Shown here in pieces: positions 33,111 through 45,359 of a DNA stretch of 64,000 nt. The notes under the pieces are model-generated. The model was not told where the DNA came from. It searched no databases and saw only the letters and a program-made list of their open reading frames with translations. A program made the translations under genes and the position numbers. Source of the DNA: Eucommia ulmoides (Eukaryota > Streptophyta > Magnoliopsida > Garryales > Eucommiaceae); assembly GCA_016647705.1 (NCBI GenBank), contig CM028340.1, positions 11,671,001 to 11,735,000 of the forward strand. The letters are read 5' to 3'. The number at the start of each line of letters is the position of its first letter. The stretch's first letter is position 1.

Positions 33111-33307
33111 TTGACATCGTCTGTGGAAATGCTACTAAAAGTGTCCCTCTGATCATCCCCCTCCAGTCACCTAAGACTTGGTAATTACAAGATCTGGTTA
33201 GATAATTGGACAAATAGACGAAAATCGCACTGTGAATAGTCCTCAAAACGCACAATCTCCAAGGGAAGTAGCATCCATGTCTCTATTTCCTAAATTAAAC
33301 TGCAAGT

Positions 33308-34787
33308 GATAAATTGATTTTTATCAATTTATCTCCTAATGTATTATATGGTTTTAGAGCATTTTATTTGTGTTTTTAATGTTTTTTAAATTTATTTATG
33401 TAGGTGAAGTGAATTGGGTTGAAATGGTTGAAAATCAAGGCCTTCAAAAGGAATCAAGAATCAAGAGGCGTGCTACAGCGCACTCCAAAACAAAAGACAC
33501 TGCTAGATTTAGGCTCCAGCGTACTTCCAAGCCAAAGACACTGCCAGATTTAAGCTTCAACGCCCCAACTGTCGTGCTCCAACTCGTGTCCATCCCAAAA
33601 CGCATGCGCCAGCGCACCTCCCAAAATCCCCAGCATCTTGAAATGCGTGATCCAACCCCAACTGGCGCCCTCCATCCTACACCAATGTTGCCTTAGATGC
33701 CAGTAGCAGCACTAGAGCGCCCGAGAAGTCGACCCCAACGTTATGCTTACGCAAGATGATCTTTTTAGTTGGAATGATAACGTTTTGAAGCGGGATATAA
33801 AATGATTTTCAGTTGAGAGTGAAGGAGAGCTTTGGAGAAACCCTCTTTGGCAGATACCAAAAAGAAAAATTGCAGATTGAGAGGCTTGCTTGAAGATTAG
33901 AGGATTCTTGGAGCTTTTCCTTCTCTAGTTTTTCAATCTTTTCTTCTCTTTTACTTTTCGTGGCTGATGAATTTGGGATTTATGATTTTTGATTATTTGT
34001 GAATCATGGGTTTTATGTTTGGATTTGTTGTTGGATATTTTGATGGATAATTTGAACATGCTTAGCTAGATTTTTATCCGGGGAGATTTGAATAACTTGG
34101 TATAAACTATGCCTTATAGTTTTAAAGCTTTTGTTAATTGGATTGAATGTTTTATTCATTTGTGTTTCTTTATGCTTACCATCTAATTTGTTCACAAGAT
34201 GAATTGAATATTATAGATGTGTGGGATTAGGCACTCAAGAGAGGTAATTTTACACAATAAAACCAGAGAAACACAACCCTTAGTATATTAGTTCGAGAGG
34301 CTAGTATAATTTGGATAGCCAATTTGTGGATAAGACTTAATGATTGGATAATTAGTTGAATTAAATAAATATATTAGTTCAAGTAATTATACAAATTACT
34401 TTATTCGGTACTTGAGAGAAGGAGTGAGGTTATTCTAGATACCCATGGTTAATGGTTGAGCATGAATTTAATTAACAAACATGAATAGAATTAACATAGT
34501 TTAGCAAAGTGATGTTAAACCCCCCTAGAGCCCTTATTCCATTGAACTCCCTTCAATCCAATCTTCTATTAGTTGTTTAATTTTCGTATCTTTTATTTAA
34601 TTTAGTCATTAGTTTAATCTTTGTTATTTTAATCTCGGTTGCCTAGATAAAATTAATTCATTTTAATTGTGATACTTAGTTGATTTCATTTTATCAATTC
34701 TCGAGGGAACAATACTCACTCATTCACTTTATTACTTGTTCGACCTCGTGCAATTGCGAGTACACATAGCACATAAACATTGTAACA
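33308..34787 (+). repeat. Putative 5' LTR of the Athila-type element (about 1480 bp)
   Basis: The right edge is firm: it ends GTAACA just before the primer site. The left edge, TGATAAATTG, is chosen because it starts with TG and marks the change from the Tat-like sequence. Between 33470 and 33720 it carries repeated CCAGCGCAC/CTACAGCGCAC motifs alternating with AAAGACACTGC. No second LTR is available to confirm the boundaries. Confidence 0.6.
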
Positions 34788-34793
34788 AGTTTT

Positions 34794-34811
34794 TGACGCC
34801 GTTATCTGGGA
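34794..34811 (+). promoter_or_regulatory. Primer-binding site complementary to tRNA-Asp, decayed
   Basis: The site reads TGACGCCGTTATCTGGGA. The plant tRNA-Asp complement used by Athila elements is TGGCGCCGTTGCCGGGGA. Four mismatches exist, three of them G-to-A or C-to-T transitions. Confidence 0.75.
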
Positions 34812-34964
34812 TTGAGTAATTTAGAAATTTTAACTAATATTGCAACCAAGTGACTTGATCTTAATTTAGGCATTCTTTTTGTTTTAATTTACTAAATTTT
34901 GTTCGTTCTACTCTATGGATGACAAGGTATATGCAAAGATCTCTAACCTTGGAACTCATTCCTC

Positions 34965-36540
34965 TTGATCCAAAAGAATACTAGGAGATTAAGGAGGGAA
35001 ATGAGAGAAATGAGTGACCAAGCTCAGGAAATGGCTAATGGTGGTAATAATCCTCTACCGCAACAAGCGCCAATACTTCAACCACCACTACAACAACCAC
35101 AACGGGTCCTCTGGGATTATTTTATACCTGTTGTGAATGATAACTACTCTGAGATTAGAAGGCAAGTAGTCAATGCCAACAATTTTGAGTTGAAGCCTGC
35201 TCTGATCAACATGGTTCAACAAAACCAATATGACGGGCTTCTACATGAAGATCCTAATATCTATTTGGAGACTTTCTTGGATATATGTAATACCATGAAG
35301 ATGAATGGAGTCACAGATGATGTCATTCGGCTAAGGTATTTTTGTTCTCTCTTCGAGACCGAACTAGGGGTTGGCTCCAATCTCTATAAGCAGGAAGTGT
35401 CTCTACTTGGGAAGAACTAGCCCAAAAGTTTCTCACTAAGTTCTTTTTCCCCATAAAAGACTTCACAATTGAGAGGCGAAATCGCTCAATTATGCCAATG
35501 GGATTATGAGCCACTTTTTGAGGTATAGGAGCAGTATAAAGATTTATTGAGACGGTGCCCCCAACATGGGTATCAAGATTGGTTTCAAATTCAAGTCTTC
35601 TACAATGGGTTAGATGGACAAACTAGAGCGATCATGGATGTCGTATCTGGGGGTTCTTTGCCATCTAAAATCTCTAAGAAAGCTCAAGAGTTATTGGAGG
35701 AGATGACGATCAATAATTTTGAATGGCCCAATGAACGCAATATGGGATGAAAGGTAGCCGGTATTCAAGAGGTTGATCCTCTAGCTACCTTGTCGACCCA
35801 AGTTTCAAAGTTCACGACATAAATTGCTGCTTTGAACACCGAGGACACCTCATCAAGTAAAGAAATGAAGAATATAGCTAGTGCTTCCCAACCGGAGAAT
35901 GATAATGAATTCGAAGTATGTCATTTCATCAACAACCAAGCTTACACCTTTAGGCCTGCTAATAACATCCCAACTCATTATCATCCCGGGCTTCGGAACC
36001 ATGAAAATTTCTCTTACGTAAATGCCCGTAATGCCTTGCAAGCTCCTCTTTGTTTTTTTTCTCACAACAATAGGGTTTTCCTCCACAACAACTGAGTTTT
36101 TCTTTGCAACAACAACAGGTGGATAGGAAGAAACCACCATTGGAAGACATCTTGTCTAAATTTATTGTGGAGACTCGGGATCCTTTCAATAAGGATGAGA
36201 CCCGTCTTGATAGCATTGAGACTCGTTGCACTAATATGAATGCAACCATGAAGTCCCTTGAAACACAATTGGACAACTTGCTAGCTCCATTAAGGGGCAA
36301 TATTTGGAAAAGTTCCCGAGTGACACGAAAATTAACCCAAAGGATTACAAGGCGATCATCTTAAGGAGTGGCAAAGAGATTGAAAATACTAGGCCATCGA
36401 TGAATGAGTCGAAAGAGGAAGCGAGCGGAAGTAAAGAAACTAGTGTTGAAACTAAGTGCAAAGAAGTTCCGAAAGTCAATCCAGGATCAATCTCATTTCT
36501 GGATAATCCTTTCATTGTGACCCCACCTCTGTTGTTTCCA
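34965..36540 (+). pseudogene. gag region of the Athila-type element
   Basis: The best-kept segment is 34965-35420, with NFELKPALINMVQQNQYDG and then DPNIYLETFLDICNTMKMNG, the retrotransposon gag core. A frameshift follows. Later fragments at 35547-35750 (QIQVFYNGLDGQTRAIMDV) and 35832-36540 (including a CHFINNQAYTFRP segment and a Lys/Glu-rich tail) come from the C-terminal part. No intact zinc knuckle is visible. Confidence 0.85.
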
Positions 36541-36642
36541 TAACAGTTTCAAAAGAAGTACTTAGATGTTCAGTTCTCCAAGTTTCTTGAGATTTTCAAG
36601 AGAATCCACAACAACATTTCCTTTGCAGATGGATTACAGTAA

Positions 36643-39600
36643 ATGCCCAATTGTGAAATTTTTTTGAAGGAAATCATGGCCAAGAAGAAAAACCTGGAGG
36701 AATACAAAACCGTCAAGCTCATAGAAGAATATAGTGCAATTCTTCAACGTAAACTACCGCAAAAATTGAAGGATCTCGGAAGCTTCACCATCCCATGCAC
36801 TATTGGGAGTTTTAATTTTGAGAAGGCATTGTGCGACCTCAGAGCTAGTATCAATCTCATGTCTTTGTCCATCTTTCGGAAGTTAGGTATTGGAGAAGTA
36901 AAGTCCACTACTATTTCCTTGCAAATGGCGGATTGTTCTCTTACCTATCCAAGGGACGTTATTGAAGATATGTTGGTAAAGGTAGACAAGTTTATTTTTC
37001 TAGTTAATTTTGTTGTGTTGGATATGGAAGAAGACCGATAAATTCTCATTATTCTTGGAAGGCCTTTTCTTATAATTGGAAAGGCTTTAATTGATGTGCA
37101 TAATGAGAATTTAACTCTAAGGGTCAATGAAAAGGACGTTAAGTTCAATATATACAACACAATGAGGTTTCCGAAAGAAAGTCTGACTTGTAATCGGGTG
37201 GAGGTAGTAGAATTTTGCATTAAAGAGTTTATTTGAGAGGTTGTGCATAATGATCCTTTAGAGTGTAGTCTCGCCAGTTTCTTATCTATGGTGGATTTCA
37301 GTGAGGATGGATATACCAAGGAAGACTGTGTTGTGGATTGTGTTCTTTCTCTCGAAGCATTGCCTAGTGAAGCGGTTAGTGTGGCTCAAGAGGATATTCT
37401 TGAGGGGTATAATGGTTAATCCAATTCTTCAAGTTCACCTCAAGGCGGGTTGGTTTTTAAAAAATTACCCGAACATCTTCGGTATGCCTTTTGGGGGGAG
37501 ACCTCTACCAATCCGGTGATCATTTCGGCAACATTGAGTCAAGAAGAAGAAGTGAAGTTACTCCTTATCTTAAAGAATCACAATTTTTCTTTTGCTTGGT
37601 CCATTTTTGACATCAAGGGAATTAGTCCTACAATCTGCATGCACAAAATCTTAATGGAGGATTCTTACAAGCCTTTCATAGAACACCGAAGGAGACTAAA
37701 TTCGGCAATGAAAGAGGTTGTACGGGCGGAGGTCTTGAATTTTCTTAATGTCAGGATAATATATTCCATATCCGATAGCTCATGGGTGAGCCCGGTGCAA
37801 GTAGTACTGAAGAAATGTGACATTATCGTGGTTAAAAATGAAAACAATGAGCTAATCCCCTCTTAGATTGTCACAGGATGGTGAGTGTGCATAAACTGTT
37901 GGAAGTAAAACAAAGCCACTCACAAGGATCACTTTCCTCTACCCTTCATTGACCAAAAGTTAGACCGGTTGGCCGATTATGACTATTACCATTTTCTTGA
38001 CGGGTATTCTGGTTATAATTAAATAGCTATTGCACCGGAGGATCAAGAAAATACAACTTTCACATGCTCATATGGTACGTTCGCTTTCCGAAGAATGTCC
38101 TTTAGTCTTTGTAATGCTCCCGCCACGTTTCAAAGGTGTATGATAGCAATTTTCTTCGAAATGATTGTGAACATAACGTAAGTTTTCATGGATGACTTCT
38201 CAGTATTCAGGTCTTCTTTTTATCAATATCTCCATAACTTGTCACTTGTGTTGGAGAGGTGTGAAGAAAAGAATTTAGTTTTGAATTGGGAGAAATGTCA
38301 CTTCATGGTGCGAGAAAGAATTGTTTTAGGTCAGCGGGTATCTTCTAAAGGAATAGAAGTGGATCGAGCAGAGATAGCCACGATTGAGAAGCTTTCTGCA
38401 AGGGCTAATGTCAAGGGGATCCGAAGTTTTCTAGGCCATGCCAGCTTCTACCGAAGATTGATAAAGAATTTTTCGAAGATTGTGAAACCCTTGTGTAATT
38501 TACTTGAGAAATATGCTCCGTTTGTATTTGACAATTCTTGTTTAAGGCCTTCAATGTGATAAAGGAAAAATTAATGTCAGCTCTGATTATGGTTGCACCC
38601 GATTGGAATGAGCCTTTTGAGATTATGTGTGATGTCAGTGACCATGCGGTTGGAGCAGTCTTAGGCCAACGAAAACAAAAGATTTTTTGGGACATCTATT
38701 ATGCAAGTAGTACTCTTAATGATGCACATGAGAACAACACCACTACGAAAAAAGAGATGTTGGCGGTGGTTTATGGTTGTAACAAGTTTTGGTCATATAT
38801 CATTGGGTCTAAGGTACTTATCAATACGGACCATGCAGCTATCCGCTACTTGTTTGCAACAAATGATGCCAAACCTCATTTAATTTAGTGGATTATCTTA
38901 CTTCAAGAGTTTGATGTAGATATTTGTGACAAGAAGGGCAATGAGAATGTTGTTGCGGATCATCTCTCAATACTCGAGCTTGAAGATGTTGGTGGTGACT
39001 CGTATAGAAATCTTCTCGGATGATCAGTTTTTCAATGTTGAGGTAAAACTTCCTTGGTTCGTGGATATTGTCAATTTTCTTGCTTGCAATGTGTTACCCT
39101 CCCGACTTGTCTAACATTCAAAAGAAGAAGTTTTTGCATGATGTGAAGAACTATCTTTGGGATATCCCATTTTATTTAAAAAATGCTCTAACCAAATCAT
39201 TCGGAGATGTGTTCCTGAAGAAGAGATCCAAAATATCCTCCATCACTATCATTCATTAGCTTATGGAGGATATTTTGGTGTAACAAGAACAACCGTGAAG
39301 GTACTTCAATCAAGTCTTTATTGGCTGACTCTTTTCTGAGATTTTTATGTTTTTGTGAAGACTTGTGATCAATGCCAAAGGGTTGGTAATATTTCTAGGC
39401 AACATGAGTTATCGATGACAAATATTCTCGAGTTAGAAATCTTCAATATATGGGGAATCGACGTTAGCCGTTGCCATGCCAACCAATGATGCGAAGGTGG
39501 TGTTAAAGTTTCTTCAAAAGAATATCTTCATGAGGTTCGGGACTCCTCGAGCCATCATTAGCGATGGAGGAATTCATTTTTGTAACAAGGTTTTCAACAC

Positions 39601-41815
39601 TCTCTTGGCCAAGTATAGAGTGAGGCACATGGTAGCACTAGCCTACTGGTAGGGGCGATTTTGTGCACGCCTACTTACGCTCGCAAGTATACGAGGTCTA
39701 AAATTTTAATATAGTGGATCTTTGAAGATCGGATATCGTTCCCATAGAGAAAAGTGTAAATAATTGAATTGAATACCACGATTGACGTAGTCTCGTGTTA
39801 TCATGATGATGGAAAACGTGAATTGAAATTACACTAAGCTAAACTACAATTAGTGAGTTAATTCTAACTAAGTTGATTAATTAGGGATTGATTTCGTTCA
39901 CTTAATACACGTTTGATTTCGTTCGATTAACAATAACGGAGTTTAGGTATCCGACAATCTCGGTTTGTCCTCTGTCACCTCTTCCGAGTGTAAGACGAGG
40001 GAATACGCGACTTTCGTGTCGACGAAGAGGTCCCCCTCAATGTCTTAACGACTCTAGGCCGCATGAGTCTTGACCCAATGTCATCGATTGCATATTAACT
40101 AACGCCCTCCCAGGTCGTTAGGTCGTAACGATGTGTTTACCCTAGTCCGAATCCAGGGTTACCTCTCCCGAGTGTCAAACCCTAGATTCTCAAATCCAAT
40201 CCTAATACCGTTACTAGCATATTAAGATCTTCATCAAATGATAAACACAATCAGAATTTAAAACAACAACCGTTAAAGAAACGTATATTAAACCAAACGA
40301 GTATTTACACAACTACACCTTTCCCTAACTAATCTCTAAATTACACTATCATGTTCTTAGCCAATACAACATATATCAAGAGGCGATCATCATTATCAAC
40401 TATAAACATTAAATACAAAGATGGAAACAAGGGAAGAAAAGCCAAATCTCAAAGTGGAGTAGTCCACTTTCGCCAAAGAACGATCCTCCCGAGCTTCCTC
40501 TTTTCCGTTGATGAACTTCCTCTTTTGGCTCTTCAAGGATTGGCCAAGAACACTCTTTACAACTATTCTAATCTACTTCCTAAACTAATCTAATCTAACT
40601 ACGGTGGAAGAGAGCTCCTAAGAACAACCAAGCCCTCTTCCACGTCTAAGGAGTGTCTAAGGTGTAAGGGTTCTCTTTTTAGGTTTGGTGGAGAAAGGGG
40701 TTAAAAAGAGGGATTTGGAAAATATCTTCAAAATATCTAAAAATAGATATTTCTGTGCAGAGTGTCACCGCCTAAGCGGTGGTTCATCGCTTAGGCGGTG
40801 GACTTAAGTCAGTTAAGTTCTGTCGGTAACTTCGCCTAAGCGGTCGTTTTTTCCGCTTAGGTGGTGGCTGCTGGCAAGATATTCTGTTGTTTTCTCGCCG
40901 AGGCAGTGGTTTTCTCGCCTAGGCGGTGGTTCAGCCCTTCAGAACTCCAACATTCTGCCTCTTTTCCGCCTAAGCGGTGGAACTTCCGCTTAGGCGGTGG
41001 TCTTTATTCACTGAAACCATGTTTTGCATATTTTGTTCACCGTTTCTCCACCGTTTTCACTTGTTTCTCGCCCTTTGACGTCCTTTCACCTGTTCTACAC
41101 TAAAACACACTAAAACACAATTAAATATAACTAAAATGCTTGAGAACTAACAAATCCGATTTAGAAATAGATAAGTTTTTCACACCTATCACCTACCATC
41201 CACAAACTAATGGGCAAGTCAAATTCTCTAATCAGGAGAAAAGACAGTTCATACAAACCAGAAAGATTAAGCAATGAAACTTGACGATGTTTCGTGGGCC
41301 TACCGCACGGCTTTCAAAACACCAATTGTAATGTCTCCATATTGATTGGTGTTTGCAAAGGCGTGCCACTTACCGGTCGAATTGGAGCACCGTAGTTTTT
41401 GGACAATTAAGAAGCTTAACTTTGATTTCAAGGCTTCCAGGGAACAAAGACTTCTATAACTCAATGAGTTAAAAGAATTTCAACAAGAGGCATATAAAAA
41501 TGCCCGGCTTTACAAGGAGAGAACCAAGAAATGGCATGACAAGCACATCTTGAGGAGATAGTTTATTCTGGGACAATAAGTGTTGCTTTTCAACTCCCAA
41601 TTGAAACTTTTTCCGGGAAAACTAAAATCAAGATGGTCTGGACCATTCAAGGTGAAGCAAGTGTTTCCATTCAATGCTGTGGAGCTAGAAGATAAGAATG
41701 GAGAGACTTTTTGAGTGAATGGTCAAAGGCTCAAGCATTACTATAGGGGAGAGGATCACTTCGTGGAGAGCATCTCGCTCATCGATCGAAATTGAAGCCA
41801 ATAGTTGAGCCCAGC
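36643..41815 (+). pseudogene. pol of the Athila-type element, broken by a solo LTR
   Basis: Protease-like part at 36643-37190 (SFTIPCTIGSFNFEKALCDL; the expected DLGAS is DLRAS). RT spans about 37660-38560: ISDSSWVSPVQVV, then VFMDDFSVF with its catalytic DD kept, then GIRSFLGHASFYRRLIKNFS. RNase H at 38580-38970 has YYASSTLNDAHENN and INTDHAAIRYLF. The integrase finger lies at about 39240-39400 (YGGYFGVTRTTVKVL, CDQCQRVGNISRQ). The integrase core lacks roughly 28 codons after GID near 39465 and then resumes with AMPTNDAKVVLKFL. A solo LTR splits the core at 39646; it resumes at 41197 with HPQTNGQVKFSNQE and ends near 41815. Confidence 0.88.
39647..41191. mobile_element. Solo LTR (1545 bp) in the Athila integrase
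   Basis: Ends TGGTAGG and CCTATCA are near-perfect inverted repeats, flanked by the exact duplication CCTAC (39642-39646 and 41192-41196). The flanking protein reads directly across once it is removed. The left end contains the phrase CGCAAGTATACGAGG seen in many plant LTRs. Between 40766 and 41000 the motif CGCCTAAGCGGTGG and variants recur about eight to ten times. No gene is present. Confidence 0.93.
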
Positions 41816-41831
41816 TAGGGATGTTAAATCA

Positions 41832-41856
41832 AGCGCTTCTTGAGAAGTACCCCAAG
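41832..41856 (+). other. Post-pol stem-loop, Athila copy
   Basis: AGCGCT, one base, stem CTTGAG, loop AAGTAC, stem CCCAAG. Five of six positions pair (one A:C mismatch). It lies just past the end of the integrase region. A similar element with another stem sequence is at 46574-46598 on the minus strand. Confidence 0.6.
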
Positions 41857-43089
41857 TTTCTAAACTTTTAGTTTGTTTAATTTTTCTTTCTTTCCTTCTT
41901 TAAAAAAAAATGAGATACTTGCGGTGTTAGTTTAAATCCTAGAGTTAACTTTGATTATCTTTTGTTTTGTGTTAATTTAGGTGATGAAAGTCAGTTAGAA
42001 GCAAATCTTGGTTATGGTGTGCACTTGGGGAGTGTTGAGAAGATTGGAGATCCTTTGGGGATGTTTAGTAAGTAGAATGGCGCTGGAGTAAGATTAAAAC
42101 CCATTCTAATGCCTAAGAATGACCAAAAAAACAATTGATTTTAGGCTCCAGCAGGAAGGAGTAGGTTGTAACGCGCCAAAGAGACCACACACTGCTAAAT
42201 TCAGGATCTAGCGCCTTATATCGCGCTACAGCACACCTTACCCAGGTCATCGCAGATTTAAACTTGTGTTCCAGCCCCCCTAGTCATGCTACTACACGCT
42301 TAGTCGAAGATCTGATGAACTGAAACGCACGTTCCAACACAACTTTATTCCCGCTCCAGCGTGCCCCCGCTGTTTTACCTTAAACCTCGAATTTCTGACC
42401 CATTTCTCTACTTCTTTGTTTCAAACCCTAAAATTTGCATTCTTTCCTCTTCCAATTTCTCCCAAATCCGAACCTACTCTTCAAAATCACTTAAAATCTT
42501 CCACAATCACCCTCTAATCTCCATCAAAATCTAACTCTCTACCCTCAAGTACCACAAATCACCAGCCAAAAACTCCATACAACAAATTTCTTCAACCTCT
42601 CTTTCCCTCACTCTCCCTTCTTCTGAGAAGGGCTCTCTCAAAGTGGAAGTGGGGCACTTAGTAGATTTCTTCTCTCAATTTTTTGTCAACAACATCATCA
42701 AGTAAGTTTTATTTTAAGAAGAAAATTTGAATTTGAGAAGCCCTAGTCTTATTGTTGGTGATGTGTGGGTTTTAAACCTTGATTTAAACATTGTGAGGAT
42801 AGATTTGGTTGATTGGAGAAAATTTTGTGTTGGATTTGGGGCTATTATGAAGTATCTAGTGTTGGGAGTCTTGATCATAGATTGAATTTATAGTTGGGTG
42901 CATTGTTTTTGGATACATGGGTGTTTAGTGTGGTGAAGCTTTGTGTTAGATTTGGGTGGTCTGCTTGTGTTGTGTCTGCTTTGTGATGTTTGGCTGTGTT
43001 TTCATTGGTGGAAGAAGTTCGTAGTGCTAAACTTGATTGGTGATTCCTTTTGTTTATTCGTTAAACATACTCCTTATTTGTAAGTCACA
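41857..43089 (+). other. Non-coding linker between pol and the extra ORF, with a GCGC-type motif array
   Basis: No reading frame is supported. Between 42065 and 42370 short words such as GGCGCTGGAG, GGCTCCAGC, CGCGCCAAAG, CTAGCGCC and CGCGCTACAGCAC recur. They resemble the array in the 5' LTR of the same element. 42380-42640 is CT-rich, and 42700-43080 is TG-rich, like a leader for the next ORF. Confidence 0.5.
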
Positions 43090-44388
43090 ATGCCAGTGAA
43101 GTCCATTACAAAGAGAAAAAAATATGAGAGTTCCAGTTCAAGAAACCCAGATCATGTCCCAGATTTTGACTCGAATAAGTTTATCTCCAAGGAAGCTGAA
43201 GATCATTTTAATAGTTATGAAAAGTCTCGGTCTTACCTTTGTGAAAAGGGATTTGATACTGAACTTAGCAAATTACCTGATGAGATATTGACTGTTATTC
43301 AAGCAAGGAATTAGGGTAATTATTGCAGTCTTCCAGGGCCAGGTTCCATTACTCTTGTTCAGGAATTCTACGCAAATGCAATGGGTTGCAAGAGCAACAT
43401 GGTATAGGTTCGAAATCACTATGTTAAATTCGATGCTCAGACGATTAACCTTCACCTGGGCCAATCTGCACTAGAGATTGATGAGCATTTCGATTATTCC
43501 GAAGATCCTAATTTGCAAGAAGTTCTGGAGGAATTATGCTCAAGACCAACAATATGGATTGTTGCAAATAATACAGAGGCCAGGTTTGTGTCCAAGTATC
43601 TAAAGATCATCCCCAAACTCTAGTTCCATTTCTTTTGCGCCAGATTATATCCGACCACTCACACATCGAAGGTTTCAAATGAACTAGCACTGGCTCTTTT
43701 TGATATAGAGCAAAAGCAATCAATGAACATCGGGGCCATTATCAATTCAACTATCCATCATGCCATCTCGAGTACAAATATAGGTTTACCATTCCCGTCA
43801 TTACTCACCAAGCTATTTTGGGTGATGGGTGTTGACACTACAGATGACAATATTTCCAAGCTTATTAGACCTTTAGATATGAATGATATGATTAGGATAT
43901 GGAACAAGGATTGGGATAGCAGGGCAGCAGATGAAGCGGGTCCATCAAGGCCTAACCATTCCAAGGAACGAGGGAAAGCAAAGGCCTCTATGGAAGACCC
44001 CTACTAAAAGGTAAAATATCAAGGAGAACAACTCCAACCCCTACACGCCCAAGTTGCCAAGTCTCAGGCTCAAGCCGCCTACGATCGTCAGTGGCGGCTC
44101 GATTATTTGACTTATGAGGCGTCCTGCTTCTAATCTATGCATCAGATGTTTCAATACTTTGGCATGTCGGCCGATTATGACATGAGTGGTTTTCCTCAGA
44201 TGTCCCAATTTCCAGACCATATTCGACAGTCGTATGTGTTTGCATTCCCACCTAGCCAACCATCTTCTCAGTCTCATCACCAATCCACCCCATTCCCTCA
44301 AGGAGATAGTGAAAATGTCATGCAGGAAAATGATCAATCATTGAGGATAATGCTTATTTCAGGCTTGGGGGAGTATCTGAACATGTGA
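43090..44388 (+). pseudogene. Extra ORF of the Athila-type element (plant-transposon-protein type, env-position)
   Basis: The frame opens MPVKSITKRKKYESSSSRNP, continues with FISKEAEDHFNSYEKSR and FYANAMGCKSNMV, then KFDAQTINLHLGQS. This matches the 'putative plant transposon protein' domain found in ORFs downstream of pol in Athila relatives. A Gln/Pro/Ser-rich tail follows (FPPSQPSSQSHHQS). Stops occur near 43313, 43408, 43621, 44005 and 44131. Athila literature calls this position env-like, but I see no signal peptide or membrane segment in what remains, so a structural role in particles is not supported here. Confidence 0.7.
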
Positions 44389-44899
44389 TTGTTTCCAACA
44401 TGTTGATGAACATATGATTGTGTCGCATGTTGATGACCATTTTGATGATCCTTTATTTTGTTTAAAGTTATTTTCTTGTGTTAGACTTAGTTTTGTGTTA
44501 TATTTTCATTTAAAATGTGTATGAGTTTTGTTGATCACGATGACCATGAACCGATGATAGTATGATCCGCTAATTGTCTCTTGAGGTCAATCGTAGTGCT
44601 TATCATTATTTTTTCTTTGTGCTTAACATCTCATATTGGTATAAGTCGTTTTAGATTCTCCAAATAAAATTTCCAGCTAAAAAAATAAACAAGAAATAAA
44701 AAAAATAAAGAAGTTTGAAAGGAAACTACATTACCAAAAAAATGAAAAATGAATCTGAAAAAGAAAGAAAAAAGGAATATATAAAAGTTATTGTGGTCTA
44801 CTGGCTTCCCGAATTGTCGGATCTTGATCAATTAAAAGTTATTAATTTTTTTTCTTCACATATATGACCAATTAAAATAGGCATTGAATTGCTAATTAA
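44389..44899. other. Unassigned non-coding sequence
   Basis: This starts as Athila 3' non-coding sequence (repeated ACATGTTGATGA words at about 44397-44445) and passes into AT-rich DNA. The boundary with the minus-strand Tat-like LTR is not clear. Confidence 0.4.
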
Positions 44900-45323
44900 G
44901 TGCATTAAAATAGCTATTATGGTTATTGATCTCCCATTACCGAAATCCTTATTTTGTCTTTAATTCCATGGTCCCCTTTGTTTTCCATTTGTCAACTTAA
45001 TGGCCTTTAATGGCCTATTATGTTTAATGGTTCTTAATTCGGCTCCAATTGGTAATGTTACCCCATTTCACAATAAGGTCACAGGTGTGGGTTGGTTTCT
45101 AGATCTTGGGCCGAGTCGATTCGCGGGTCGCAACTATTTTTTTCTCATTTTCAATCCTTTTTGGCTTATTGCTTCGTCCCTTTTTTCACATTTCTTTATT
45201 TTTGACTTTTTACCTACAAAAACAATAAATTATATTATTATTATTAATTAAAAATTAATAAAAGGACTCACAAAAATTATATATTTAGAGGAGAATTTTG
45301 GTATAAAATTAAGAACGATCACA
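44900..45323 (-). repeat. LTR-like sequence of a minus-strand Tat/Athila-type relic
   Basis: On the minus strand a polypurine-like GTAAGCGTGGGG (45336-45325) is followed by TGTGATCG at 45323, a plausible LTR start. The sequence then runs through AT-rich DNA to an undefined end. The tract before it resembles the 3' edge of Tat-type elements (AAGTGTGGGG, from memory). Confidence 0.45.
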
Positions 45324-45337
45324 ACCCCACGCTTACA

Positions 45338-45359
45338 TTTTGCTAGTCCTTGAGCAAAA
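45338..45359 (-). other. Stem-loop next to the polypurine tract of the Tat-like relic
   Basis: On the minus strand TTTTGCT, loop CAAGGACT, AGCAAAA form a perfect 7-bp stem directly before the polypurine-like tract. Similar TTGCTCGAGGACGAGCAA sequences occur at the 3' edge of other plant gypsy elements, from memory. Confidence 0.55.

Larger units (their letters stand above)
33308..44388 (+). mobile_element. Athila-type Ty3/gypsy retrotransposon, degenerate, 3' LTR not found
   Basis: Components in order: putative 5' LTR (33308-34787), tRNA-Asp-type primer site (34794-34811), gag (34965-36540), protease-RT-RNase H-integrase (36643-41815, interrupted by a solo LTR), a post-pol hairpin (41832-41856), a non-coding stretch, and an extra ORF region (43090-44388). 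This layout is that of Athila elements. A matching 3' LTR is not visible in the next 5 kb, so the right end was probably deleted. Numerous stops and frameshifts show it is long dead. Confidence 0.85.
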
